DNA of 46,114 nucleotides. Source: Crenothrix sp. D3. GTDB lineage: Bacteria; Pseudomonadota; Gammaproteobacteria; Methylococcales; Methylomonadaceae. Below, piece after piece: positions 31,917 through 42,067 of the stretch. The notes below the pieces were generated by a model. It did no database searches and had not been told where the DNA came from. It saw only the letters and a list, made by a program, of their open reading frames with translations. The stretch is taken from contig MBQZ01000020.1 of the NCBI GenBank assembly GCA_002134785.1, positions 1-46,114 of the forward strand, given 5' to 3'. Position 1 is the stretch's first letter. Each line of letters starts with the position of its first letter. The position numbers were made by a program, and so were the translations under genes.

Positions 31917-34493
31917 TTACTGCTTCAAAAACCGTAATTCCTCATGTTCAACCTCAACCCTGATAGTATCGCCCGCAATAAAATGTCCTGATAGGATGGC
32001 TTGTGCTAACGGATTTTCGAGTTGCTGTTGAATAGCGCGTTTCATCGGTCTCGCACCATACACAGGATCGAAGCCCGCTTCACCGAGTAAATCTAACGCG
32101 TCTTCAGATAGCTCAAAACCCATGTCACGGTCTTGCAAGCGTTGTTTCAAATAGCCGATTTGAATGTTAGAAATCGCGCGAATCTGTTCACGCCCCAATG
32201 AATGAAATACCACCGCTTCATCAATACGATTGATAAATTCAGGACGAAATTTGGTACTAACAATATCCATTACTGCTGTTTTCATGACGTTGTAAAGTGC
32301 TTCACCTGATAGCGATTGAATAATGTCTGAGCCTAAGTTAGAAGTCATGACGATAATAGTATTTCTAAAATCGACTGTTCTGCCCTGCCCGTCGGTTAAA
32401 CGTCCATCATCTAGGACTTGCAATAACACGTTAAACACATCGGGATGGGCTTTTTCAATTTCATCCATCAAAATCACAGAATACGGTTTGCGTCTGACTA
32501 GTTCGGTTAAATAACCACCTTCTTCATAGCCGACATAACCAGGAGGCGCACCGATTAACCGCGCCACCGAATGCTTTTCCATGAATTCCGACATATCGAT
32601 GCGCACCATTGCATCGGGGGTATCAAACATAAATTCGGCTAAGGCTTTGCACAATTCAGTTTTACCCACGCCTGTTGGTCCTAAAAATAAGAACGAACCA
32701 TTGGGGCGATTCGGATCAGATAAACCTGCACGAGAACGGCGAATGGCGTTGCTCACCGCTTTCAGTGCCTCTTCTTGTCCGACAACGCGCTTGCCTAAAT
32801 AATCTTCCATGCGCAGTAGCTTGTCTTTCTCACCTTCCAGCATTTTGGACACAGGAATACCCGTCCATTTAGAAACCACTTCGGCAATTTCATCCTCCGT
32901 GACTTTGTTGCGTAACAAACTCATTTTCTGCGTTTCTCCCGCAGCTTCTAAACTGAGTTGCTTTTCCAGTGCGGGAATAATACCGTATTGCAATTCAGAC
33001 ATTTTCGCTAAATCATTAACACGCCGCGCTGATTCCAATTCGGATTTAGCTTGTTCCAGCTTTTCTTTAATGTTAGCTGAACCTTGCAACGTGGCTTTTT
33101 CGGCTTTCCATGTTTCTTCTAAATCGGAATATTCTTTTTCTAAATCACTAATATCGTCTTCTAAAATTTCTAAGCGTTTTTTAGACGCGGCATCTTTTTC
33201 TTTTTTCAGTGCGACTTGTTCAATTTTTAATTGAATCAAGCGGCGATACAGTTTATCCATCACTTCGGGTTTGGAATCAATTTCCATGCGTATGCGACTG
33301 CCCGCTTCATCAATTAAATCAATGGCTTTATCGGGTAATTGTCTATCGGCAATATAACGGTACGATAAGGTCGCAGCGGCAACAATCGCAGGGTCGGTAA
33401 TCTCAACGCCATGATGTACTTCGTATTTTTCTTTTAAGCCGCGCAAAATGGCAATGGTATCTTCTACAGACGGTTCATCAACCATCACTTTTTGAAACCG
33501 CCGTTCTAAAGCCGCATCCTTTTCGACATATTTACGGTATTCATCCAAGGTGGTCGCGCCGACACAATGCAGTTCACCGCGAGCTAAGGCAGGTTTAAGC
33601 ATATTACCCGCATCCATCGCGCCTTCCGCTTTGCCCGCGCCGACCATTGTGTGCAGCTCATCAATAAATAGAATAACCTGCCCTTCTTGTTTGGCTAAAT
33701 CGTTTAACACCGCTTTTAAACGCTCTTCAAATTCACCGCGAAATTTTGCTCCTGCAATTAACGCTGCCATGTCTAAGGCAAGCACTTGTTTATGCTTCAT
33801 GCTTTCGGGAACTTCGCCATTAACGATACGTTGGGCTAAACCTTCCACGATGGCCGTTTTACCGACACCAGGTTCACCGATTAACACAGGATTATTTTTG
33901 GTACGGCGTTGTAATACTTGAATGGTGCGGCGAATTTCATCATCGCGCCCGATGACAGGATCAAGTTTGCCTTGTTCGGCGCGTTCGGTCAGGTCGATGG
34001 TGTATTTTTTTAGAGCCTGACGTTGGTCTTCAGCATTTGCATCTTGCACAGTATCCCCTCCACGCATGGCATCAATGGCTTTTTCAAGTTGTGTTTTAGT
34101 GACATTAGCTTTTTTAAACAGTTCTTGTAAAAAGCCTTTTTCTTCACAAGCGGCGACTAAAAATAGTTCACTGGAAATGAAACTATCGTTGCGTTTTTGC
34201 GCTAGTTTGTCGGTTAAATTTAATAAGCGATTGGTTTCGTTAGAAATCTGTACATCACCGCCCGAACCGCTCACGGTAGCAATGCGCGTTAATTCTTGTA
34301 TGAGCTGCGTGTGCATTAACGCAATATTAACGCCCAACTGCGCCAATAACGGCTTAACGCTACCGCCTTGTTGATCGAGCATCGCCACCAAAATATGCAC
34401 AGGCTCGATAAATTGATGATCCCTGCCCAATGCCAAACTCTGCGCATCCGCCAAGGCTTCTTGAAATTTACTGGTTAGTTTATCCATTCGCAT
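31917..34493 (-). CDS. clpB: Disaggregase ClpB
   Basis: The 858-residue AAA+ chaperone rescues aggregated protein together with DnaK. The order is: Clp_N repeats at 1-150; AAA-1 with [19 protein letters not shown] near 205 and [17 protein letters not shown]; a long coiled-coil middle domain about 405-530 ([19 protein letters not shown]); AAA-2 with [20 protein letters not shown] near 600 and [16 protein letters not shown]; then the D2-small domain. Length matches E. coli ClpB (857). A heat-shock promoter would be expected upstream near 34494-34560, but I could not identify one reliably. Confidence 0.99.
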   Translation of the reverse strand: MRMDKLTSKFQEALADAQSLALGRDHQFIEPVHILVAMLDQQGGSVKPLLAQLGVNIALMHTQLIQELTRIATVSGSGGDVQISNETNRLLNLTDKLAQKRNDSFISSELFLVAACEEKGFLQELFKKANVTKTQLEKAIDAMRGGDTVQDANAEDQRQALKKYTIDLTERAEQGKLDPVIGRDDEIRRTIQVLQRRTKNNPVLIGEPGVGKTAIVEGLAQRIVNGEVPESMKHKQVLALDMAALIAGAKFRGEFEERLKAVLNDLAKQEGQVILFIDELHTMVGAGKAEGAMDAGNMLKPALARGELHCVGATTLDEYRKYVEKDAALERRFQKVMVDEPSVEDTIAILRGLKEKYEVHHGVEITDPAIVAAATLSYRYIADRQLPDKAIDLIDEAGSRIRMEIDSKPEVMDKLYRRLIQLKIEQVALKKEKDAASKKRLEILEDDISDLEKEYSDLEETWKAEKATLQGSANIKEKLEQAKSELESARRVNDLAKMSELQYGIIPALEKQLSLEAAGETQKMSLLRNKVTEDEIAEVVSKWTGIPVSKMLEGEKDKLLRMEDYLGKRVVGQEEALKAVSNAIRRSRAGLSDPNRPNGSFLFLGPTGVGKTELCKALAEFMFDTPDAMVRIDMSEFMEKHSVARLIGAPPGYVGYEEGGYLTELVRRKPYSVILMDEIEKAHPDVFNVLLQVLDDGRLTDGQGRTVDFRNTIIVMTSNLGSDIIQSLSGEALYNVMKTAVMDIVSTKFRPEFINRIDEAVVFHSLGREQIRAISNIQIGYLKQRLQDRDMGFELSEDALDLLGEAGFDPVYGARPMKRAIQQQLENPLAQAILSGHFIAGDTIRVEVEHEELRFLKQ

Positions 34494-34566
34494 GATGTTA
34501 CCTTTGAGGTATTGTTAATGATGAAACTGTTATGGGGTACAAAGCACCACTTTCAAGCAAGGAGAT

Positions 34567-35775
34567 TTAGGGGTTAAGATTATTATCCGTATTCCATTGA
34601 AACTTATCGTTTTTAAACAGCCCTGCGTATTTTTCACCGTTGGCTGAAATAAATTCGCCCTGACCTTCAGACACACCATTTTTAAAATCACCGACATATT
34701 TACTGCCATCGGCATACACCTGTATTCCTGAACCATCGACACAATTGCCGCTCACACACCGCACAGGTGGCGCGGAGGCGGTTTTCAGGATTTGCGGATG
34801 TTGTTTCAGATTATCAGTGAGTAACAGCGTAGCACCCGCCGTTAAAATACCATTCAGGGCATTAGAAAAATCGGCAGGGATATTCATCCGCTCAAAAAAA
34901 GCAGCATTGAATAGCGTGTTATCGTCATGCTTGTTTATTGCCGTCCAGTGATGATTCAATAAAGAATTAGTGTCGGTGTTTTGGTCTGCCTGCATAATGA
35001 ATGCGCGTGTACCCCAATTGGTTTCAGCGGCAGGTAGTGAAATTTTAGTCCGACCAATCTCAATGCCATTGCGATACACCAATAACAACTGACTGGCTTT
35101 ATTCATCACCAACGAAACAGCCCCATCTTGTGCATTGTCAGCTTGCCAGCGAAACGCCTCCGTGGGGCTTAAATCCAGCATATTCAGCATCGCATTATCT
35201 TTACTGTCAGTCGGCAACACCATCACAGGATGCGACAAACGAAACGCCTGACTTTCATAGCCCAACACAATTACCGTCATGCCCTTAGTTGACACACTGA
35301 ACAACAAACGAGCAAATTGTGCGGGCAAACGAATACAACCATGAGACACGGGTGTACCCGTCACATGACCTGCGTGCAACGCCACGCCGTCCCACGTTAA
35401 ACGATTCGCATAAGGCATGGGCGCGTTGTCATAGGTTCGTGAGCGGTGAAAGCGGTCTTTTTCCAGTACCGTAAAAATTCCCGCAGGCGTTCCATAACCC
35501 CGCTTGCCCGTACTGACACTGGATGCCCCAATTAACACCCCATGACGGTACAAATAAAGTTGCTGCTTAGGAATACTGACCAAAGCCACTACTGCTCCAG
35601 CAGGCGCGGCATCAGGATTCCAGATAAACTGCCCTGCCTTAACCATTTTTGCTTCACCATCAATAAGTTGCGATTCACTATCGCCAGAAGCAGACTTAGC
35701 CTGTAGCACAGGCGACAATAAAACAGCTGAAACTAACCAGCAAGTAACAATAAACGAAGACACTTTCTTTGACAT
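34567..35775 (-). CDS. Exported L,D-transpeptidase with C-terminal MORN repeats
   Basis: The 402-residue protein has a signal peptide (basic MSKKVSS, hydrophobic FIVTCWLVSAVLLSPVLQ, AKS cleavage region). A YkuD domain follows near 65-175, with VALVSIPKQQLYLYRHGVL, STGKRGYGTPAGIF and the active-site HAGHVTGTPVSHGCIRLP (His, then SHGC with catalytic Cys). A second, domain-sized part near 200-330 has a repeat of the same 'QLLLVYRNGIEIGRTKISLP' type, perhaps a degenerate second YkuD-like segment. The end carries MORN units, YADGSKYVGDFKNGVSEGQG and ANGEKYAGLFKNDKF. The enzyme should crosslink peptidoglycan or attach proteins to it in the periplasm. Confidence 0.9.
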   Translation of the reverse strand: MSKKVSSFIVTCWLVSAVLLSPVLQAKSASGDSESQLIDGEAKMVKAGQFIWNPDAAPAGAVVALVSIPKQQLYLYRHGVLIGASSVSTGKRGYGTPAGIFTVLEKDRFHRSRTYDNAPMPYANRLTWDGVALHAGHVTGTPVSHGCIRLPAQFARLLFSVSTKGMTVIVLGYESQAFRLSHPVMVLPTDSKDNAMLNMLDLSPTEAFRWQADNAQDGAVSLVMNKASQLLLVYRNGIEIGRTKISLPAAETNWGTRAFIMQADQNTDTNSLLNHHWTAINKHDDNTLFNAAFFERMNIPADFSNALNGILTAGATLLLTDNLKQHPQILKTASAPPVRCVSGNCVDGSGIQVYADGSKYVGDFKNGVSEGQGEFISANGEKYAGLFKNDKFQWNTDNNLNP

Positions 35776-36371
35776 AGGCAGAAAACAACTTAATAACTAG
35801 ATGGATGATAAACGCAATAAGGTATGTTAATCATAGCTCATCAATTGGGAATGATGTTCAACGAGTAGGGCATTTTCGATAAAGCGAGATGATATACAGA
35901 ACGGTTTGTCGGAAATACCTGTTTTCACTGTCGCTCAAACAGACTTATTTCGACCTTGTATATTAACCCCCTACAACAAAAGCCAAAGAATAAAGAGCCA
36001 GTAAAAGCGATAGTAAGATTGATGTACTGGGGAAGCCGATCCGACCTAAAGCCAAGAGCTTGTATGTAGAAATACTCTCCGCCCTCGTCATCCATACCGT
36101 GGAGTATCTGAGACCTACAGGACTGAGGTAACAATAATGAATCAAGCATTGATATGTGTTGCCTTATTAAGAATGAGTCCCCTCATGAATTTTTCATCAA
36201 ATACAGCTTTTTAAGGGGCTAACTATGCTACGTTATCGCCTGAGCAACACGGTCATTTCTACCCGCGTGGACAAAAATAATGGTATGGCTCGTGTTAGCG
36301 GGAGGGTGATATTGACTGCTTAAGTAGCTGACCATATATCTTTTAACATTTTGGCTGGCAGGATTGTTAAG
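35776..36371. other. Long intergenic stretch without a supported gene
   Basis: About 600 bp upstream of the transpeptidase gene hold no convincing coding sequence. The short frames on both strands (for example a 74-codon minus-strand frame at 35925-36149 and a 37-codon plus frame at 36018-36131) have no ribosome site, unusual residue use and no resemblance I know. A promoter for the leftward transpeptidase gene must lie near 35780-35850. The rest is probably remnant DNA around the IS scars that follow. Confidence 0.5.
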
Positions 36372-36437
36372 CCGTTCGTGGTGAGCTGTGAGCTTGTCGA
36401 ACCATGAGCTACTTAACTGTCCATCCTTCGACAAGCT
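36372..36437. repeat. Dispersed short repeat, copy 2, with complementary arm
   Basis: The 28-base unit at 36372-36399 matches 8285-8312 except for one base. Its agcttgtcgaa (36391-36401) pairs perfectly with ttcgacaagct at 36427-36437, forming an 11-bp stem with a 25-base loop. This is the complete form of the repeat; the 8285 copy is a half unit. It directly precedes the IS3 orfA fragment. Confidence 0.75.
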
Positions 36438-36460
36438 CAGGATAAACGGTTAAGCCTGAA

Positions 36461-36556
36461 GAGAATGTGGTTAAGCGTGCAAATGAATCGAGCAATATAG
36501 CAGAGACCGCCCGCGAGTTGGGGATAAAGGAAAATACGCTGTATAACTGGGTTTAG
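36461..36556 (+). pseudogene. IS3 orfA fragment
   Basis: Thirty-one codons, ENVVKRANESSNIAETAREL then GIKENTLYNWV and a TAG, match the HTH region of the orfA at 17623-17470 nearly residue for residue. They are open where that copy has stops (codons NESS here versus N-stop-stop-S there). There is no start codon or downstream part. It is a second, independent scar of the same IS3 family and shows what the damaged copy used to encode. Confidence 0.75.
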
Positions 36557-36621
36557 AGCTAACTGCTAATAAAATGATTATGAAACAATAGGCGAGACAT
36601 TGGCAAACTTAGAATAACAAA

Positions 36622-36975
36622 ATGGCGTACTCAAAAGATTTCCGACAAAAAGTGTTATTGATAAGAGAAGAACGAGGACTGAGTTTATTAGAAATGGCGG
36701 AGTTGATTGGTGTCGGTGTAGCCAGTGTATTTCGCTGGACTAAGAAACCAGAACCGAGCAAAACGAGAAACAAGCCTGCGACCAAGATTGATAGGGAGGC
36801 GTTAGCGCGGGATGTAGAAGAAAAGCCCGATGATTTTCAGTATGAACGAGCCATCCGATTGGGGGTCAGTGAAAGCCGCGTTGGCAGGGCATTGAAGCGA
36901 TTAAACGTAAGTCGAAAAAACAATACTTCGGACAGTTTTTATGAAATGACAGCCTATAAAAAGATAACTCATTGA
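36622..36975 (+). pseudogene. IS630-type transposase N-terminal part, truncated
   Basis: A 117-codon frame starts MAYSKDFRQKVLLIREERGL and includes MAELIGVGVASVFRWTKKPE, KPATKIDREALARDVEEKPD and YERAIRLGVSESRVGRALKR. These are the two helix-turn-helix units of IS630-family orfA proteins. After NVSRKN (about codon 97) the sequence becomes unrelated to the family, and the DDE catalytic orfB is absent. A start with no strong ribosome site and the missing second half indicate a dead fragment that might still make a DNA-binding peptide. Confidence 0.78.
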
Positions 36976-37323
36976 AAATTAAAAACTTTATTTTTTTGAA
37001 TGAGATATTAAAAATCCTTTTTAAATCAATTGATTACAAAAATATCCGAACTATTGCAATATATGAGGTAATGAAAAACACCTGTTTTCCGTCCCCTAAA
37101 AGATCAATGATAAAATCGGTTATGATTGCCGCCCCTAGTTTTGCTAGCTTTCCAATTGTCCGAAGAAAAAATTCACGCTTACAAGCAATTTATGGCTTTA
37201 GCAGGATAGTTTTGCCCCAAGGTTAGGGATTTCATAGCACTAGCTAAACTTTTCCAGAACCCTAAATTTCCTCTGTTCATCTTCTAACAACACGCTTTCG
37301 GGTGATGCGTAACATCAGTTAAT
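36976..37323. other. AT-rich gap before the kdp operon
   Basis: About 350 bp contain one 84-codon plus-strand frame (36972-37226) of low-complexity composition with no ribosome site, plus short fragments in other frames. None resembles a known protein. It probably combines IS630 debris with the upstream control region of the kdp genes. I see no further repeats or RNA genes here. Confidence 0.45.
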
Positions 37324-37342
37324 ATTTTTACGACTTTTTTAC
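37324..37342 (+). promoter_or_regulatory. Candidate KdpE operator
   Basis: The bases ATTTTTACGACTTTTTTAC lie 74 bp before the first kdp-operon start. They consist of two TTTTTAC half-sites ten bases apart, as expected for an OmpR-family dimer on one DNA face. From memory, the E. coli kdpFABC operator has a very similar T-rich ATTTTTATAC-TTTTTTTACA form. kdpE is encoded at the end of the same operon, so autoregulation under low potassium is expected. I could not place a clear -35/-10 pair after it. Confidence 0.5.
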
Positions 37343-37415
37343 TCGTTTCTCTTGTACATTAAACAACAAACAATCACAAATGGTTGCATTTTTTACAAAC
37401 CAAGAGGCGATGTAG

Positions 37416-37508
37416 ATGGACATAACCTATTTATTCATTACAGCACTATTTTTTGTCAGCACAGCGTTGTTAAGCAAGGGGTGCGAGAAATTACGGGGGC
37501 AATCATGA
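37416..37508 (+). CDS. 30-residue membrane peptide preceding KdpF
   Basis: An ATG with a good AGAGGCG ribosome site eight bases upstream opens a 31-codon frame, MDITYLFITALFFVSTALLS then KGCEKLRGQS. It ends in a TGA that overlaps the kdpF ATG (ATGA). The peptide is one hydrophobic helix followed by a short basic/cysteine tail. I recall similarly sized peptides, starting Met-Asp and ending in Cys-Glu-x-Leu, ahead of kdpF in other proteobacteria, but they are usually unannotated. The operon position and translational coupling suggest a KdpFABC accessory or assembly role. No function is established here. Confidence 0.72.
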   Translation: MDITYLFITALFFVSTALLSKGCEKLRGQS

Positions 37509-37594
37509 ACTGGCTTTATGTGCTGAGTGGTGGTTTAGCGGTGGCAGTATTTATTTACTTGCTGGTGGCGTTATTTTATCCAGAGAAGTTCTAA
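37505..37594 (+). CDS. kdpF: Potassium-transporting ATPase small subunit KdpF
   Basis: The 29-residue peptide MNWLYVLSGGLAVAVFIYLL plus VALFYPEKF is the single-helix subunit that stabilises KdpFABC, with the typical ALFYPEKF end. The start at 37505 overlaps the upstream stop, and the stop overlaps the kdpA start (TAATG). An 80-codon longer reading of the same frame exists but only adds sequence that reads through the preceding gene in another frame, so I reject it. Confidence 0.93.
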   Translation: MNWLYVLSGGLAVAVFIYLLVALFYPEKF

Positions 37595-39375
37595 TGACTG
37601 CGCAAAGTTTTTTACAAATTATGCTGTATTTGGTGGTTTTACTGGCATTGGTTAAACCGTTGGGTGCTTATATGGCGCGGATTTATCAGGATGAACCTGC
37701 GGGTTTGAATCGTTGGTTAGCGAGTTTTGAAAAGCTACTTTATCGATGTTGCGGTATTGATGCTAAACAGGATATGCGTTGGGCGCAATACGCACTGGCT
37801 TTGCTGGTATTTAACTTGTTGGGCTTGTTGGCAGTTTACGCATTGCAACGTCTACAGGCTTTTTTGCCATTGAATCCGCAAAATCTAGCGGCTGTTAATC
37901 CTGATTCAGCATTTAACACCGCTGTCAGTTTTGCCACTAATACCAATTGGCAAGGCTATGGAGGCGAAACCACGATGAGTTATCTCACCCAAATGCTAGG
38001 GCTGACCGTGCAGAATTTTTTATCGGCGGCGAGTGGCATGGCGGTATTAGTGGCATTAGTACGCGGATTTATACGCCGTAATAGTGACGGTATCGGCAAT
38101 TTTTGGGTGGATATGACACGCAGTACCTTGTATATCTTGCTGCCTTTGTCCTTAGTTTTGGCTATGTTGTTAGTGGGTCAAGGGGTGGTGCAGACAACAA
38201 ACCCGTATCAAACGGTGACGTTGACGGAAGCGGTCAGTTACCAGCAATCCACGCTAGATGCGACGGGTAAACCTGTCACTGAAATCATTAAAAGCCAACA
38301 ACAAACTCTCGCTTTAGGCCCTGCGGCTGCACAAATCGCCATTAAACAACTCGGCACAAACGGCGGCGGTTTTTTCAATGTCAATTCTGCTCACCCGTTT
38401 GAAAATCCCACGCCACTGTCTAACTTTTTAGAAATGTTGGCTATTTTATTAATTCCTGCGTCCTTGTGTTACAGCTTTGGCGTGATGGTGGGTGATACCC
38501 GTCAAGGTTGGGTGATTTTAGCGGCAATGACGTTGATTTTTACCAGCTTAGTTTTTGTTACGGTAACGGCTGAACAAAGTGGCAATCCCTTGTTAAAAGT
38601 CGATCAAATCGCCTCAGAGTCACAAGCAGGCGGCAATATGGAAGGCAAGGAAACCCGTTTTGGTATTGTTAACTCAGCATTATGGGCAGTCGCAACTACA
38701 GCGGCTTCTAACGGTTCGGTCAATGCTATGCACGATTCATTCACTCCATTGGGTGGTTTAGTGCCGATGTGGTTGATGCAGTTGGGTGAAGTGATCTTCG
38801 GCGGTGTAGGTTGTGGTTTATACGGCATGATTGTGTTTGCCATTGTCGCGGTATTTATCGCAGGGCTAATGATAGGACGCACGCCTGAATATTTGGGCAA
38901 GAAAATTGAAGCCTTTGAAATGAAAATGGCGGCGGTGATTATTTTAGTACCGCCGTTGATGGTGTTAGGCGGTACAGCGTTGGCATTAATGCTGGAGGTT
39001 GGCAAAGTGGCAGTATTGAACAATGGCGCACATGGCTTTAGTGAAGTGTTGTATGCGTTTTCCTCTGCTGGTAATAACAATGGCAGCGCGTTTGGGGGTT
39101 TGTCCGCTAACACGCCGTTTTATAATTTGATGCTGGGGTTAATCATGTTGTTTTCTCGTTATTGGTTGATGATTCCCGTGTTAGCTATTGCGGGTTCACT
39201 TGCTAACAAAAAAATTGTCCCAGCGGGTGCAGGTACATTGCCCACGCACACGCCGTTGTTTGCGGTGTTGTTGATGATTACCGTATTAATGGTGGGCGCG
39301 TTGACTTTCGTTCCCGCTTTAGCCTTAGGCCCGATTGTTGAACATTTGCAAATGACCCAACAGGTGATGCCATGA
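37594..39375 (+). CDS. kdpA: Potassium-transporting ATPase subunit A
   Basis: The 593-residue channel-like subunit binds and translocates potassium in the high-affinity KdpFABC complex of the inner membrane. Its four selectivity-filter regions are visible: [17 protein letters not shown] near 112, [20 protein letters not shown] near 252-270, [18 protein letters not shown] near 370, and [20 protein letters not shown] near 490-510. About ten membrane helices surround them. It is slightly longer than the E. coli protein (557). Its stop overlaps the kdpB start by four bases. Confidence 0.98.
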   Translation: MTAQSFLQIMLYLVVLLALVKPLGAYMARIYQDEPAGLNRWLASFEKLLYRCCGIDAKQDMRWAQYALALLVFNLLGLLAVYALQRLQAFLPLNPQNLAAVNPDSAFNTAVSFATNTNWQGYGGETTMSYLTQMLGLTVQNFLSAASGMAVLVALVRGFIRRNSDGIGNFWVDMTRSTLYILLPLSLVLAMLLVGQGVVQTTNPYQTVTLTEAVSYQQSTLDATGKPVTEIIKSQQQTLALGPAAAQIAIKQLGTNGGGFFNVNSAHPFENPTPLSNFLEMLAILLIPASLCYSFGVMVGDTRQGWVILAAMTLIFTSLVFVTVTAEQSGNPLLKVDQIASESQAGGNMEGKETRFGIVNSALWAVATTAASNGSVNAMHDSFTPLGGLVPMWLMQLGEVIFGGVGCGLYGMIVFAIVAVFIAGLMIGRTPEYLGKKIEAFEMKMAAVIILVPPLMVLGGTALALMLEVGKVAVLNNGAHGFSEVLYAFSSAGNNNGSAFGGLSANTPFYNLMLGLIMLFSRYWLMIPVLAIAGSLANKKIVPAGAGTLPTHTPLFAVLLMITVLMVGALTFVPALALGPIVEHLQMTQQVMP

Positions 39376-41444
39376 GTAACAATGCTGCTTCTACTGCTTT
39401 ATTTGAACCCGCGATTGTACGGCAAGCGTTGCTGGATGCGTTTTTAAAACTAACACCGCGCCAGCAATGGAAAAATCCTGTGATGTTTGTTGTCTATTTG
39501 GGTAGTATTTTAACCACGGTTTTATGGTTGCAAGCACTCAGTGGCAACAGCGAAGAACCCGCGTGGTTTATTTTAACCATCACGCTGTGGCTATGGTTCA
39601 CGGTGTTATTTGCTAATTTTGCCGAAGCCGTGGCAGAAGGACGCAGTAAAGCGCAAGCCGCGTTTTTACGCACCGCTAAACGCGATATTACTGCCAAGAA
39701 ATTAGACGAACCGCGTTACGGTAGTAATTATTCCAAGGTGTCGGGTTCTACTCTGCGCAAAGGTGATGTGCTGTTAATCGAAGCAGGGGATTTTGTCGCG
39801 GGTGATGGTGATGTCATTGAAGGCGTGGCTTCGGTGGATGAAAGCGCGATTACGGGTGAAAGTGCGCCTGTGATTCGTGAAGCGGGCGGTGATTTTAGTT
39901 CGGTGACAGGCGGCACGCGGGTATTATCCGACTGGTTAGTGGTGCGTATTACGGCTAATTCGGGTGAAACGTTTTTAGATCGCATGATTAGCATGGTGGA
40001 AGGCGCGAAACGGCAAAAAACCCCCAATGAAATCGCACTGACTATTTTATTAGTCGCGTTGACGTTGGTGTTTTTAATGGCAACGGTGACCTTATTGCCG
40101 TTCTCCTTATACAGCGTGGAAGTAGCGGGCGCAGGTAAACCGATTAGTATCACCGTGTTAGTGGCTTTGCTGGTGTGTTTGATTCCAACCACCATCGGCG
40201 GCTTATTATCGGCGATTGGGGTTGCAGGTATTGGGCGCATGATGCAAAAAAATGTCATTGCGACTTCAGGGCGAGCGGTGGAAGCGGCGGGGGATGTTGA
40301 TGTGTTGTTGCTGGATAAAACAGGGACTATCACATTAGGCAATCGCCAAGCCGCGCTATTTATTCCCGCTAAAGGCGTGAATGAAAAACAACTCGCCGAT
40401 GCCGCACAATTATCTTCTTTAGCCGATGAAACCCCAGAAGGACGTAGCATCGTAGTGTTAGCCAAACAAAAATTTGGTTTTCGTGAGCGTGATGTGCATT
40501 CCTTAGGAGCAACGTTTGTACATTTCAGCGCACAAACGCGTATGAGTGGCGTGAATTTACGAGGACGGCAAATCCGCAAAGGCGCGGAAGATGCGATTCG
40601 TGGTTATGTACTTGAACAAGGCGGACGGTTTCCCGAAGAATTACAAAAAAGCGTGATTGATGTGGCGCGGCGCGGCAGTACACCTCTATTGGTTGCCGAA
40701 GGGGCGCGAGTGTTGGGCGTGATTGAATTAAAAGACATCGTTAAAGGTGGCATAAAAGAACGCTTTATTGAATTGCGACAAATGGGTATCAAGACCATCA
40801 TGATTACAGGTGACAACCGTTTAACCGCCGCCGCGATTGCCGCCGAAGCGGGCGTTGATGACTTTTTAGCCGAAGCCACACCCGAAGCGAAGTTAGCTCT
40901 GATTCGCCAACATCAAGCCGATGGGCGTTTGGTTGCCATGACGGGGGACGGTACGAACGACGCGCCAGCTTTAGCCCAAGCCGATGTTGCCGTTGCCATG
41001 AACAGCGGCACACAAGCCGCGAAAGAAGCGGGCAATATGGTGGATTTGGATTCCAATCCGACCAAGTTGATTGAGATTGTCGAAACAGGCAAACAAATGT
41101 TAATGACACGCGGGGCGTTGACCACGTTTTCAATTGCTAACGATATAGCAAAATATTTTGCGATTATTCCAGCGGCATTTGCCACCACTTATCCTGCGTT
41201 AAATGTGCTGAATGTGATGGGCTTAGCAACCCCTGCCAGCGCGATTTTATCGGCAGTGATTTTTAACGCGCTCATCATCATTGCCTTGATTCCATTGGCG
41301 TTGAAAGGTATCCGCTATAAACCTGTCGGTGCAGAAAAATTACTGCAAAATAATTTGCTGATTTACGGTGTCGGTGGGCTGATTGTGCCGTTTATCGGTA
41401 TCAAGGCAATTGATTTACTGCTCGTTGCGATGAATCTGGTGTAA
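39372..41444 (+). CDS. kdpB: Potassium-transporting P-type ATPase subunit B
   Basis: The 690-residue P-type ATPase energises KdpFABC. The phosphorylated residue is Asp315 in [15 protein letters not shown]. The actuator TGES motif lies near 155 ([15 protein letters not shown]), the nucleotide-binding part includes [15 protein letters not shown], and the hinge region has [20 protein letters not shown] and [20 protein letters not shown]. Length is near the E. coli protein (682). All key motifs are intact. A 283-codon open frame on the opposite strand is a codon-bias shadow. Confidence 0.99.
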   Translation: MSNNAASTALFEPAIVRQALLDAFLKLTPRQQWKNPVMFVVYLGSILTTVLWLQALSGNSEEPAWFILTITLWLWFTVLFANFAEAVAEGRSKAQAAFLRTAKRDITAKKLDEPRYGSNYSKVSGSTLRKGDVLLIEAGDFVAGDGDVIEGVASVDESAITGESAPVIREAGGDFSSVTGGTRVLSDWLVVRITANSGETFLDRMISMVEGAKRQKTPNEIALTILLVALTLVFLMATVTLLPFSLYSVEVAGAGKPISITVLVALLVCLIPTTIGGLLSAIGVAGIGRMMQKNVIATSGRAVEAAGDVDVLLLDKTGTITLGNRQAALFIPAKGVNEKQLADAAQLSSLADETPEGRSIVVLAKQKFGFRERDVHSLGATFVHFSAQTRMSGVNLRGRQIRKGAEDAIRGYVLEQGGRFPEELQKSVIDVARRGSTPLLVAEGARVLGVIELKDIVKGGIKERFIELRQMGIKTIMITGDNRLTAAAIAAEAGVDDFLAEATPEAKLALIRQHQADGRLVAMTGDGTNDAPALAQADVAVAMNSGTQAAKEAGNMVDLDSNPTKLIEIVETGKQMLMTRGALTTFSIANDIAKYFAIIPAAFATTYPALNVLNVMGLATPASAILSAVIFNALIIIALIPLALKGIRYKPVGAEKLLQNNLLIYGVGGLIVPFIGIKAIDLLLVAMNLV

Positions 41445-41454
41445 GGAGTAAGTC

Positions 41455-42033
41455 ATGTTGAATTATTTTAAACCTGCCGTGATGTTGTTACTGTTATTGA
41501 CGTTGTTGACAGGCGTGATTTATCCCCTAGTTGTCACCGCGTTTGCGCACACATTTTATGCTGATAAAGCTAACGGTAGCTTGATTTACGATGCTAAAGG
41601 GCAAGCGGTTGGCTCAGCGTTGATTGGGCAATCGTTTACCCAAGCGAAGTATTTTTGGGGACGGGCTTCGGCGACTTCGCCTTATCCTTACAACGCTGGT
41701 GCGTCCAGTGGTTCTAATTTAGGGCCTACGAATCCTGTTTTAGTAACTGCGGTTAATGCGCGAGTTAAAACCTTGCAAGCGGCTGAGCCAAGCAACAAAA
41801 CGGCTGTGCCTGTGGATTTAGTCACCGCCTCAGCCAGTGGACTTGATCCACATATCAGCGTGGCGGCAGTAGAATATCAGCTTAAACGGGTCGCCAAAGC
41901 ACGAAACATGGATGAAAACAAACTGCGTGAATTGGTCAATGCACAGACTGAAACGCGGCAGTGGTTTGTATTCGGTGAACCTAGAATTAATGTATTACAG
42001 TTAAATCTGGCATTAGACCAAGCAACACACTAA
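41455..42033 (+). CDS. kdpC: Potassium-transporting ATPase subunit C
   Basis: The 192-residue subunit has one N-terminal membrane helix (AVMLLLLLTLLTGVIYPLVV) and a periplasmic or membrane-surface domain with GSALIGQSFTQAKYFWGRAS, YPYNAGASSGSNLGPTNP and VTASASGLDPHISVAA, all family hallmarks. It helps potassium binding and complex stability. It follows kdpB by 10 bp with a GGAGTAAGTC ribosome site. Confidence 0.97.
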   Translation: MLNYFKPAVMLLLLLTLLTGVIYPLVVTAFAHTFYADKANGSLIYDAKGQAVGSALIGQSFTQAKYFWGRASATSPYPYNAGASSGSNLGPTNPVLVTAVNARVKTLQAAEPSNKTAVPVDLVTASASGLDPHISVAAVEYQLKRVAKARNMDENKLRELVNAQTETRQWFVFGEPRINVLQLNLALDQATH

Positions 42034-42067
42034 CGTTCTTTTAATTTCACATTTGATGGATAACACA

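Noticed and set aside
36018-36131. 37-codon plus-strand frame that looks mildly protein-like (residues KPIRPKAKSLYVEILSALVI)
   Set aside because: It has no start codon with a ribosome site, is preceded by several stops, and I recognise no family.
35925-36149. 74-codon minus-strand frame upstream of the transpeptidase gene
   Set aside because: Overlaps another equally unconvincing frame, no ribosome site, no recognisable motif.
36972-37226. 84-codon frame after the IS630 fragment
   Set aside because: Lysine/isoleucine-rich translation of AT-rich DNA without ribosome site or similarity; more likely control region and IS debris.
37352-37594. 80-codon version of kdpF
   Set aside because: Only the last 29 codons match KdpF. 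The upstream part overlaps the better-supported 30-residue peptide gene in another frame and has no ribosome site.
39728-40579. 283-codon open frame on the minus strand inside kdpB
   Set aside because: It is a mirror of kdpB codon usage: full-length motif-complete kdpB lies opposite, the frame has no ribosome site and its residues are low-complexity Ser/Thr/Pro.
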